Positions 1-9,000 of a stretch of DNA of 33,840 nucleotides are shown piece after piece; within the stretch, counting starts at the first letter, position 1; each line of letters opens with the position of its first letter. The translations under genes were made by a program, and so were the position numbers. The notes beneath the pieces are model-generated. The model searched no databases, was not told the DNA's origin, and saw only the letters and a program-made list of their open reading frames with translations. Origin of the DNA: JAZTYK01 sp045636925 (GTDB taxonomy: Bacteria; Bacillota; Clostridia; Oscillospirales; Butyricicoccaceae); assembly GCA_045636925.1 (NCBI GenBank), contig JAZTYK010000009.1, positions 1-33,840 of the forward strand. Direction: 5' to 3'.

Positions 1-910
1 GGCAATTAAAATCACTAAGAGTTTTTTAACGAAGAACGATGTGTACGCCAATAACCTTGGTCGCATTGATTCTCGTTATAGGAACTTCCAGGACAAAGGC
101 CCTCAGGGTTTGATGATCCACTCTGTCGGTTATCCGCAGCCCAACGCAGAACCGATTATGAAGAGTTGGGACAAGCCTAACAAGGAGAAAGCCGTTCATG
201 CTTTCATTGAACCCGATGTGATTTACCAGACCCTACCTTGGAACTATCGCGGTTGGCACGCTGGTGGCACCGCCAACAACACCCATATCGGTGTTGAAAT
301 GACCGAACCCTCCACTATCAAGTATACCGGTGGTAGTTCGTGGATAGACAACGACTCCAAGGCCACCGAGGCTTTCGTTAAGAAAACCTACGCAAATGCG
401 GTTGAACTGTTTGCATACCTGTGTAAGCAGTACAACCTCGATCCTCTCGCCGATGGCGTAATCATCAGCCATTCCGAGGGACATAAGCGCGGCATCGCTT
501 CCAACCACGGCGATCCGGAGCATATCTGGAAGAAGTTCGGTCTCAGCATGGATCTGTTCCGTGCTTCTGTGGCTGACAAGCTGCGTGCCGATGCAGCATC
601 TGCAAATGAGTGCTACCGGGTGGTTGCCGGTACATGTTCCGATGCAGAAGCCGCCAAGACCTTAGCACGAAGCTTGATCGCCGCAGGGTTTCCGGCCGTT
701 GTGCTGGACAGCGCCGACAAGGAGCTGCCCTTGTACCGCACCGGTACCGTGAAGGTGAATAGCAGCCTGCGCATCCGCTCTGGCCCCGGTACCGGCTATA
801 CCATCACCGGCAAGCTGAAGAATGGCGACAAGGTCACCCTCGTCGAAGAGAAGAACGGCTGGGGCAAGCTGCAGCAGGGCGGCTGGGTCAGCCTGGACTA
901 CGTGAAGTAA
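1..910 (+). CDS. Phage endolysin: N-acetylmuramoyl-L-alanine amidase with SPOR-like and SH3 domains (first two bases outside window)
   Basis: This peptidoglycan amidase cleaves the bond between N-acetylmuramic acid and L-alanine and would release phage progeny. The frame is open from base 2 (AIKITKSFLTKND...), and base 1 is G, so the start is very probably an ATG whose A and T lie just outside the window, giving 303 residues. A later GTG at 41 is in frame but cuts off a conserved-looking N-terminus. The Amidase_2 domain covers about residues 20-190. It shows an early MIHS histidine and a late SNHGDPEHIW block typical of zinc-binding amidases of clostridial phages. A short SPOR-like segment (YRVVAGTCSDAEAAKTLA) follows, then a C-terminal bacterial SH3 domain with an LRIRSGPGTGY signature. 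There is no signal peptide, which agrees with release through the holin encoded 305 bp downstream. It leads a tightly spaced lysis cassette. Confidence 0.93.
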   Translation, partial: AIKITKSFLTKNDVYANNLGRIDSRYRNFQDKGPQGLMIHSVGYPQPNAEPIMKSWDKPNKEKAVHAFIEPDVIYQTLPWNYRGWHAGGTANNTHIGVEMTEPSTIKYTGGSSWIDNDSKATEAFVKKTYANAVELFAYLCKQYNLDPLADGVIISHSEGHKRGIASNHGDPEHIWKKFGLSMDLFRASVADKLRADAASANECYRVVAGTCSDAEAAKTLARSLIAAGFPAVVLDSADKELPLYRTGTVKVNSSLRIRSGPGTGYTITGKLKNGDKVTLVEEKNGWGKLQQGGWVSLDYVK

Positions 911-923
911 GGAGGACAAGCAT

Positions 924-1181
924 ATGACCGAAGCTATTATTACGTCGCTCATTACCGGCGGTTTAGCCCTGATCGGCGTAGTGGTCACCTGCCAATCGAC
1001 GGCCCGCAAAAACGAGGAGGCCATGCGCGTCGCCCAGGCAGTGACGGACACGAAGATCGAAGAGTTGACCCGTGAAGTGCGGGAGCATAACAACTTCGCC
1101 CGCCGCATGCCGGTGGTGGAAGAGCAGATTCGCGTGGCGAACCACCGGATCTCCGACCTGGAAGCATTTCATAAACACTAA
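924..1181 (+). CDS. Small phage membrane/coiled-coil protein of the lysis cassette
   Basis: This 85-residue protein has one N-terminal membrane segment (about residues 4-24, IITSLITGGLALIGVVVT) followed by a charged amphipathic helix to the end (KIEELTREVREHNNFARRMP...). The arrangement resembles XhlA-like or accessory lysis proteins found between amidase and holin in Firmicute phages. I do not recognise a characterised homologue. The start is fixed by GGAGGA at 911-916, seven bases before the ATG and directly after the amidase stop, so translation is probably coupled. A role in modulating holin or endolysin is inferred from position only. Confidence 0.8.
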   Translation: MTEAIITSLITGGLALIGVVVTCQSTARKNEEAMRVAQAVTDTKIEELTREVREHNNFARRMPVVEEQIRVANHRISDLEAFHKH

Positions 1182-1214
1182 GAAACCGATACATATTGAA
1201 GGGAGAAGAAAATT

Positions 1215-1481
1215 ATGGAAATCATGGGTATTACCTCTGTAGCAGCAATCACCATTTTGTGCTACCTGGTTGCTACCGCTGTTAAGGCAACCAAGCTGAA
1301 CAACAAGTGGCTGCCCGTCATCTGTGGCGTGTGCGGCGCGATCTTGGGCGCGCTGTCCATGCGCATCATGCCCGACTATCCCGCACAGGACATCATCACT
1401 GCCATCGCAGTCGGTGTCGTCTCCGGCTTCGCAGCTACCGGCGTCGACCAGGCATTTAAGCAGCTGCAGGGCAAGGAATAA
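1215..1481 (+). CDS. Phage holin (Phage_holin_5_2-like family)
   Basis: This 88-residue holin would form membrane lesions that let the endolysin reach the cell wall. It has three hydrophobic stretches: about residues 6-23, 34-49 (LPVICGVCGAILGALS) and 59-76 (DIITAIAVGVVSGFAATG). The phrase AIAVGVVSGFAATGVDQ and the overall length match holins of the type I know from clostridial prophages. The SD AAGGGAG at about 1198-1205 is nine bases before ATG 1215. A second ATG at 1224 gives a dual-start arrangement (MEIMGIT), which some holins use to make an inhibitor. Whether that applies here is untested. Confidence 0.85.
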   Translation: MEIMGITSVAAITILCYLVATAVKATKLNNKWLPVICGVCGAILGALSMRIMPDYPAQDIITAIAVGVVSGFAATGVDQAFKQLQGKE

Positions 1482-1524
1482 TTTTCAAGCACACAACACG
1501 ATACTCTGTGTGTTTTAATAACGT

Positions 1525-1539
1525 GAGGTGATTCTATTG
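1525..1539 (+). promoter_or_regulatory. Ribosome binding site deciding a TTG start
   Basis: GAGGTGAT at 1525-1532 matches the 16S anti-SD core over eight bases. It sits correctly for TTG 1537 (AGG core to start: 8 nt) but overlaps GTG 1528, which therefore cannot be the start it serves. Confidence 0.75.
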
Positions 1540-3039
1540 ACCACTACAACACAGAAGAAACAAACCACATCGGTGGTGGAGAGCGGAGCACCGGCACCGG
1601 CTACTGTCCCTGCCCCGGCTACTGTCCCTGCACCCGCCCCTGCGCCGACCCAGACTGCGAACCGGGTCACCGCGGACAGCATCAAGAGCATGTACAGCCA
1701 GATGCAGGAGCAGGCGAATAAACAGGTAGACCACTCCGTGCAGACCGGCGTCGCTGAGCTGGAAAGAGCACAGCAGGATGCGCAGAGACAGTTCCTCCAG
1801 CAACAGAATAGGGTGAACATCCAGGAGCGCCAGGCCCGTGACCAGGAGGCGCTGTACGCCGCAGCACGCGGTGATCGGGGCGGTATTACTGCGAGGCGGT
1901 ACAACAGCATCGCCAACGCCGCAGCGAACAGCCGTCAGCTGATCGAGAATCAGCGTCAGCAGTTGGCTACTGACACGGCCCGGCAGATCGCTGACCTCCG
2001 CGCTAAGGGTGAGTTCGAGAAGGCGAACAACGTCCTGCAGATCGCGCAGCAGCAGCTGGCCCAGCTTTGGGAACTGCAGCAGTACGAGGATCAGCAGGCC
2101 AGGTATCAGCAGGAGTGGGACTATCAGCTGCAGCAGGATGCCTACAGTAAAGAGCAGGCACAGAAGCAGTGGGATTACCAGGTCGGGCAGGATCAGCTGG
2201 CGCAGCAGAACTACCAGAAGGAATGGGATTATCAGGTGCAGCAGGATCAGCTGAATCGCGAGTACCAAGCCCAGGTGGATGCCTACAACCGTGCCCAGCT
2301 GGAGAAGGAGTTCGAGTACCAGAAGACCCAGGATCAGCTGGCGCAGGAGAATCTCCTCAAGGAGTGGGATTACCAGCAGGCGCAGGACAAACTGGCCCAG
2401 GATAACTTCATGCTGCAGTTCAATTACGGCAAAGAACAGGATCAGCTGGCGCAGGGTAACTACCAGAAGGAATGGGATTATCAGGTGCAGCAGGATGACT
2501 ATGCCAAGGCGCAGGCCGCGAAACAGTGGGCCTACGACACTGCCCTGTCCGCTATTAAGGCCGGCACAATGCCTTCGGCGGACATACTTGCCGCGGCCGG
2601 ACTCGATGCCGCTATGGCTAAGCAGATGGCAGCCATGTATGCTGCCGCCCTGACTGAAGCCCCGGCAGGCGACACCGGCGGTACCGGCGGTACCGGCAGT
2701 ACCGGCAGTACCGGTGGCACGGGTGACGCAGGCAGCACGGACGGCACAGGCAACACCGGCGTAGGGGAGCAGCCGATCATGAACAAGTATGGCACTGACG
2801 CAAGCGGCAATGTGACCTGGATCGAGCTGACCAAGGGCGCCTACGGCGGCCGCGTCCGAGTTACCCCGGTAGAGCTCGAGGCAATGATCAAGTCCGGTGA
2901 GGTGGTAGAGGCGTTTGACGCGAAGACCAATAAGACGACCTTCGTCTGGGCTAACCCCGTCAACGAGACACCCCCGGCTCCTACCATTACTAAACCCGGC
3001 GCAGCAAACGTCAAACCGCCGGCGGCCGGATTGAAATGA
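1537..3039 (+). CDS. Gln-rich helical-repeat phage protein, putative virion rod or ejection protein
   Basis: I do not recognise a named family for this 500-residue protein. After a Pro/Ala/Thr segment (about residues 15-40, with a nearly repeated 17-base unit) comes a long helical region rich in Gln, Glu and Ala. Residues 194-330 consist of an exact repeat: W/F-x-Y followed by QxxQDQLAQxNYQKE-like sequence every 18 residues. Next come a Gly-Thr-Gly triplet tract (about residues 379-408) and a compact C-terminal domain of about 70 residues (NKYGTDASGNVTW...). There is no signal peptide and no obvious membrane segment. It sits 28 bp upstream of the giant polyvalent gene and presumably shares its transcript. 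A structural, scaffolding or co-ejected virion role is inference from the rod-like repeat and this pairing. The stop is TGA. Confidence 0.8.
   Translation: MTTTTQKKQTTSVVESGAPAPATVPAPATVPAPAPAPTQTANRVTADSIKSMYSQMQEQANKQVDHSVQTGVAELERAQQDAQRQFLQQQNRVNIQERQARDQEALYAAARGDRGGITARRYNSIANAAANSRQLIENQRQQLATDTARQIADLRAKGEFEKANNVLQIAQQQLAQLWELQQYEDQQARYQQEWDYQLQQDAYSKEQAQKQWDYQVGQDQLAQQNYQKEWDYQVQQDQLNREYQAQVDAYNRAQLEKEFEYQKTQDQLAQENLLKEWDYQQAQDKLAQDNFMLQFNYGKEQDQLAQGNYQKEWDYQVQQDDYAKAQAAKQWAYDTALSAIKAGTMPSADILAAAGLDAAMAKQMAAMYAAALTEAPAGDTGGTGGTGSTGSTGGTGDAGSTDGTGNTGVGEQPIMNKYGTDASGNVTWIELTKGAYGGRVRVTPVELEAMIKSGEVVEAFDAKTNKTTFVWANPVNETPPAPTITKPGAANVKPPAAGLK
2116..2526 (+). repeat. 54-bp in-frame tandem repeat (18-residue helical repeat)
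   Basis: Seven units start with a W/F-x-Y codon triplet at 2116, 2170, 2224, 2311, 2365, 2419 and 2473, and an eighth W-A-Y begins at 2527. All steps are 54 bp except 2224 to 2311, which is 87 bp (54 + 33, an extra 11 residues). The consensus is WDYQVQQDQLAQQNYQKE. Confidence 0.92.
2671..2760 (+). repeat. Gly-Thr-rich triplet tract
   Basis: About ten consecutive x-T/A-G triplets (GTG, STG and DAG residue units), encoded partly by repeated GGTACCGGC/ACCGGCAGT blocks. It looks like a flexible or collagen-like linker between the helical rod and the C-terminal domain. The repeat could be prone to slippage in multiples of 9 bp. Confidence 0.75.
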
Positions 3040-3067
3040 CCTGCCGCCTTTAAGGAGGAAATAGTTT

Positions 3068-6000
3068 ATGGCAAATGAACAGTACCGCGTCAGCGACTTT
3101 GTGCGCAAGATGGCGGAAGAGTCCCGCAGACGCCAGGAGAGCTACGCCGCGGATCTCGACGCAAAGCACAAGGCGAAAGATGCCGAACGGTCGCTGGGCG
3201 CGCTGAACTCCGGTATTAAGAAGCAGCAGAACCAAGTGAATACTGTAAAGGGACGTGGCGCAGGTTTGAGCGCCACGAAACCCTCTAGGACCGAGACCCA
3301 GCTTGCGGAGAAGTACGCGGCGCAGAACGAGCGGCGGAAAAAGCTGATGGGCGTTAACGCAGACAGCATCACTGATAACAAGATGCGCGATCAGGTGTTG
3401 GGCGCTCAGCTGAGTGTTGCGAAGCAGCAAGCGCAGGAGACCGGCGTCAAGTCCAATCCTCGCGCCAAGACCAGTGCTGCTAAGAAGACTGCGCAGAGCG
3501 AAGCACAGAAACAGCTGGTTACGGTGAATAAGGACAAGGTCCGCACCGAAAAACTGGTTCGCTACGAGGACAAGATCTACGACGACACCTTCTCCGGCCA
3601 GACTGGGGCAAACTATGCCGTCGGCCGCCTGACACAGGATAGCTCCCTTGCCTGGAGTGAGTACCTGGATAACCCTACCGAGAAGAACCGTAGATACGCA
3701 GAGGCTCTGGACGCTACCCTGGCGCAGTTCACTCGACGCAACGAGAAGGCGCTGGACGACGAGAACGTCAAGATGTCCTGGGTTTCTAAGAGCTTGGCCA
3801 ACTACATACCGCAGTTTCTGGACCAGACCGGCGCTGCGATTCAGGGCGGTATCATAGGCGCAACAGCTGGCGCCGCGCTCGGACCCGTTGGCTGGGTAAA
3901 CGGCGCAAAGGCTGGTGTTGTTGCCGCAAGCGGTGCATACTCCTACAAAACCATGCGGGGTGCCGCATTCAAAGCGCTGATCGAGGCCGGCGTGGACGAG
4001 GCAACCGCACGTGAAGCTGCGAACGACGAGGCTTTTGTCTCCGCACTAGTTGAGATGGCCGACACCGGTATCGACATGGTCACCTTTGGCGGTGCTAAAC
4101 TGTTGACTGTCCTGGGTAAAAGCGGCTGGAAGGGCGTCGGCAAACTGGCAGCTGAGTGGGCGGGCCAAGACGTCATGAAGCGCTTTGCTGTAGTAGCAGG
4201 TAAGTACGGACTAAATGTGGCCAGCGAGGCTTTGGAAGAGGCTTCTCAGGAGGCTGTATCCATCGCAAACCAGAACCGCATCGCGAAAGGCGATACCGAC
4301 AGCTCTTTGGTTTGGGGCGCAGCAAAAACATTTTGGGGCGCACTGACGGGCAAGAACAAGGAAGCCGCAGACCAGATTTGGGCAGCAGCCGAAGAGGGCG
4401 CCAAGATCGCCGCAATGATGGGCGGCGCGGACATTGTGACGACTCAAACTACCACGAAAGTAGTAAGTCGTGCCCAGGCCGAGATGGTAGGCGCCGGTGT
4501 ACGAGCCGCGGGCGAAGAGCTGAACATGTTGGCTACCGCTAAGACTGATTACGATACCAACACCCGAACCCATAAGCTGGCTGCGTCCCTGGAAAGCAAG
4601 ATGAAGGCCGAGAATCGTGCTACACTGACTGACCTTGAGGCTGGGCGTCTGTTTGAGCAGATGGCCCGAGACGACGCCGAGGCACAACTGAAGGTCGAGA
4701 AACAGACCAAGAAGGACACCAAAGCCGTTAAGAAAGAAACCAAACCCACCAAGAGGGCTGGAGCCGTCGAAGCTAAGGTAGAGACCGAAGCCAAGATTGA
4801 CGCACAGACTGAAGCCGACCTGGTGAAGTTGGCCACCTCCGAGAACCAGGAGCAGGCCGAGTATGCTAACGCTCAGCTGAGCAACCCCGGCGCCACAGTG
4901 GTCAGCCCGGTAGCGCAGAAGCTGATGGCCGCTGGCGTGAAGAACGACGTCGCGGTAGAGCAGGCCGCGCTCCTCCAGAAGATGAGTGCAGGCCATAAGC
5001 TGACCGAGGCTGAGATCCAGAAGCTGCAGCTGTCCGATCCCGCCGTCCGCGCCGTCATCGAGTCGGAAACCGGCGTTCAGGTCACCGGCGCCTCTAAGTC
5101 CGATAAGCGCAAGCTGACCCAATCTATCATCAAGAGCGCCGCAGAGGTCAAGGCTCAGGAGGCACGCACGCGCCAGGCTGTCGCTGAACAGCAGGCAGGC
5201 CAGGTCATCGTTGCCCAGGCACGCGCAGAGGCACAAGCCGCAGCTGACGCTGTTGCGCCTGCCACAGAAGCAGTACTGGGCGAGACAGTTGCTGCCCCCG
5301 CCGAAACTCCCGTCCTGCGCGATTCTGGGGCAAATGTGAGCGTACCCGCCGGAAGCATTGAATACGCAGACGGCTCCGTGCAAACCTTTGAGCAGTTCGC
5401 CAAGGCCTATGAGAAGCGCCATCCAAGCGCTAAGGCTACTACCGTGGTTAAGAAGTTCCACGAGTACCAGATGCAAAACCAGATGGGGCAGAAGGTACCT
5501 GGTTCTGCGAAGAAGGCAGCTAAGACGACCACTAAGCCCAAGGGCGAAAAGAAGGCCAGCCTCGGGGATGAGGTTACTCAGAATGTAAAGGAAGCGCCAG
5601 GGGAGGTTCGTCGCTTCGGCAAGAAGATCATGTCGAAGGAGGCAGTTGTCGAAGCAAAGCGCCTGGAGCAGGAGAGCCTGAAGAAGTTCGGCAAGTTCCT
5701 GGGCGTTGAGGTAGAGTTTCAGGAGTTCGAGGGCGCAGATGCAGACGCCAACGGTTATTACTTGAAAGCGAAGAACACCGTTGTGCTGAACTCCCGGAAA
5801 CTGAGCGGTCTGCGTCATGCTACCCGTATTTTCCTGCACGAGGTCACGCACCCGGCACAGGACGCCGATACCAACTTGACCAAGGATATCCTGAACCTGG
5901 TCAAAGAAGTGCGCGGCGAGGAGTACCTGAATATGCTGATCAAGCGCACCAAGGACGCCTACGTTTCTTTCTACCGGAAGAATAACTACGACTTGGGCAG

Positions 6001-9000
6001 CCTGAACGTCGCCAGTGAGGTCGCAGCCGACTACATGATGAACACCTTCGCCAGCCGTTCTGCACTGGATAAGCTGGCCGGCATTAAGCCCTCGCTGCTC
6101 GGCAAACTGCTGCGGCGCCTGGGTGTGATTCGGCAGGCTGACGGTCTGGACGCTTCCATTCGCAGCCACCTGGACAAGCTGGCCGACAGAATGGTTGAGG
6201 CACAGCAGAAGGCGAAGGAACAAAAAAGCACTGTCCTTCTGGGCAGTGCTGAAAATAATGGCGCCGGTGCGCGATATAGTGTTGCAAAACCGCGCAAAAA
6301 GAAGTATAATAAACATAGCCTGTACAGTGAGCATGAGACCAACTATTATATCTGGGCACAATCCGGCGAAGCAGGTACCGTGAGAAAGTTCACGCGCTCC
6401 GGCAAGCTGCATTATTACCAAAAAACTGAGGACGGATGCGTAGAGATAAGCAAAGCGCAATACATCGAAAGGAATGAGGAATATGCCGAGAACACTTACA
6501 GAAGAGCAGAGCGTAGACTTGGCACAACTGCTGATTATGATGAAAGTTCCCAAAAAGCTCTGTTTGGAGGTAATCTCCTTGGTCGAAACGCCGAAGGAAA
6601 TGCGGCTGTTTTTGGACAAGCTGTCCGAGAAAAACTACCAGATGTCGCCGAAGGAAGTGAACGAGGCGCTGATGGACACGCTCGTAGCGCTGAACTAACC
6701 CAAACTGAATATAACGACGAAGCAGCCGATGAATCGGGTGCTTCTTTTATTACGTTCAGTAATGACTATGCAAGCAAAGAGGATGGCGCTGACATCCGCC
6801 ACAGCATTGACTCCGAAGCTGACGCCGAATATATGGACGCCGTTGAGCGCGGCGATATGGAAGCCGCACAGCGGATGGTCGACGAGGCTGCAAAGGCTGC
6901 AGGCTATACCACTAAGGGCTACCACGGCACGCACACCCCGGGCTTTACCGTCGTGGATGGCAATCTGTGGCTGGCCCGAGATGAGGTCGTGGCACAGGGC
7001 TACGGAACTTACTTTGAGCTCAAGTATCCGGTCGACAAGAGTCCTCACGACGCCCGCGGTGTGTATGCTATGTGCTACCGATTGGGTGAGAACCTGGAGA
7101 TCGACGCTGACGGCTACGACTGGGGCGACCTGCCGGTAAGTGCCGATGAGTACCCCGGCGTTTACGTGAACGAAGAAGACGAAATCACGACCAATGCTAT
7201 GGCTGAATGGGCCGAGCACAATGGTTACGATAGCATCACATTCACAGATGTCGATGACGGTGGCTTTACAACCGTGGATGTTATCTTCAACCCGAACCGG
7301 GATGCAAAATCTGCAGATCCCGTCACCTACGACGATAAGGGCAACGTAATCCCGCTGTCCGAGCGTTTCAACGAGACCAACCCCGACATCCGCTACAGTG
7401 TCGGCCTGAGCGAGCCTTGGGTACCCGATTGGGTAGAGGACGCAACACTCCTCGATGCCGACCTCAGCGAGATGTCCGTAGATCAGCGAGACTTCTTCGC
7501 CGACTCTAAAGCACGTGATGAGCATGGTCGCTTGATCCCGATGTATCATGGCACAAACACCCCGAACTTCACCGTGTTCGACCCGTCCTTCTCCGACGAC
7601 AAGATTTCTTTGTTCTTCAGCTCTAACCCTAATGTCGCGGACACCTACACCCGCCAGCAGGATGAGGGTCGAGACGTAGACCCCTACAACCTCATCACAG
7701 AAAACTCCACCGCGGAGCAGTTCAACGCTGCGCAGGAGTACGTGGGCGGCGGCCTGCGAGTGGTTAAGATCACAGAAGAGTGGAATGCCGAGATGCGACA
7801 GAAGCACAAGGACGCGGAGAAACGCTACTTCGACGGAGCCATGGCTTTGGTGAAGCACGTTCAAGAGCTGGCCGGTGACGACGAGGTGCTGCGCAATTTC
7901 TTTAACTACGACGCAGAGCGAATTAAGTCGTCCGTTGAGTCCGACCTGTCGAGCAGATTCTCGATGATCGAGGGAGCCCTGGACAACATCGTTAATTTCG
8001 CAGACGCTATCAGCTATCAGGCAGAGCGTACGCTGCGCAAAGAGCGCATAGAACTGCGTAAGCTGGACGACGTAAGACAGATGTACCGTGACAGCGTCAT
8101 GCCCGAAGAGGAGTTCGGCAAGTACCTGATGACCGAGACCAACGAGATGGTCGAGTTCCGCGTAGAAGGTAAGGAGAACTACCGCTTCACGCACTTTATC
8201 CCCGGCACCGAGAAGGAAATGGTAACGCGCGCCATCGAGAGATCTCACTGGGTAGCCGAGCACAGCCTTGGTAACCGCTATCAGGTATACCTGAACCTGA
8301 AGAACCCGCTGGTCGTTGAGTGCGGCACCGACTGTTCCGGCCGGAAAGACGTGAACATCTACCACGATTATCATGAGCCTGACACCTACTACGTGCAGCT
8401 GGATGATGCAGAGGATAGCCTCAGTGTGACCCTGTCCAAGATGGAGCTTGTTCCGTTCATCATTCGCACCTTTGACGAGGATAGCCGGATGAAGGTGCTG
8501 AACCAACTGTCGGCCGACTTCCAGGCTTACAAAGATAAGTGGGGCGATCTGGACGAGTCTCAGGTGGATCACAATATAACACTGCGGGACGTCGAGGTGA
8601 AATACGTCCAGCCCAGCTACTGGAACAGCATCTCCTTCATGGGTAGAAAGGCCAACACCCGATCCATCGCCAAGTGGGCAAAGGAAAACGGCCACGACGG
8701 TGTTATCTTCAAGAACTTGAAGGATACCGGCGGTTGGGCTGCGGAAGACCCCGGCGCATCTACCGTAATGATTGCATTTGACTCTAACCAGGTCAAGGCG
8801 ACTACCAACCGGAAGCCCACAGAAGATCCCGACATCCGCTACAGTGTTAACAGCCTCGGCGAGCTGCTGGGGGAGGACGAAGTTCTGACTCAGGGCCTGA
8901 CCGTGACGGACGGCAGCAAGCGCTACTCCATCCGTTCCATGCGTCACGATATCGAGGACGGCCAGATGTTCCGCGATTTGATGAAGCATTGCAAGTGGAC

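Noticed and set aside
6729..7139. + strand alternative frame of 136 codons just after the nested ORF
   Set aside because: The product is Arg/Thr/Ser-rich nonsense overlapping the clear ART-like domain; codon bias favours the giant frame here.
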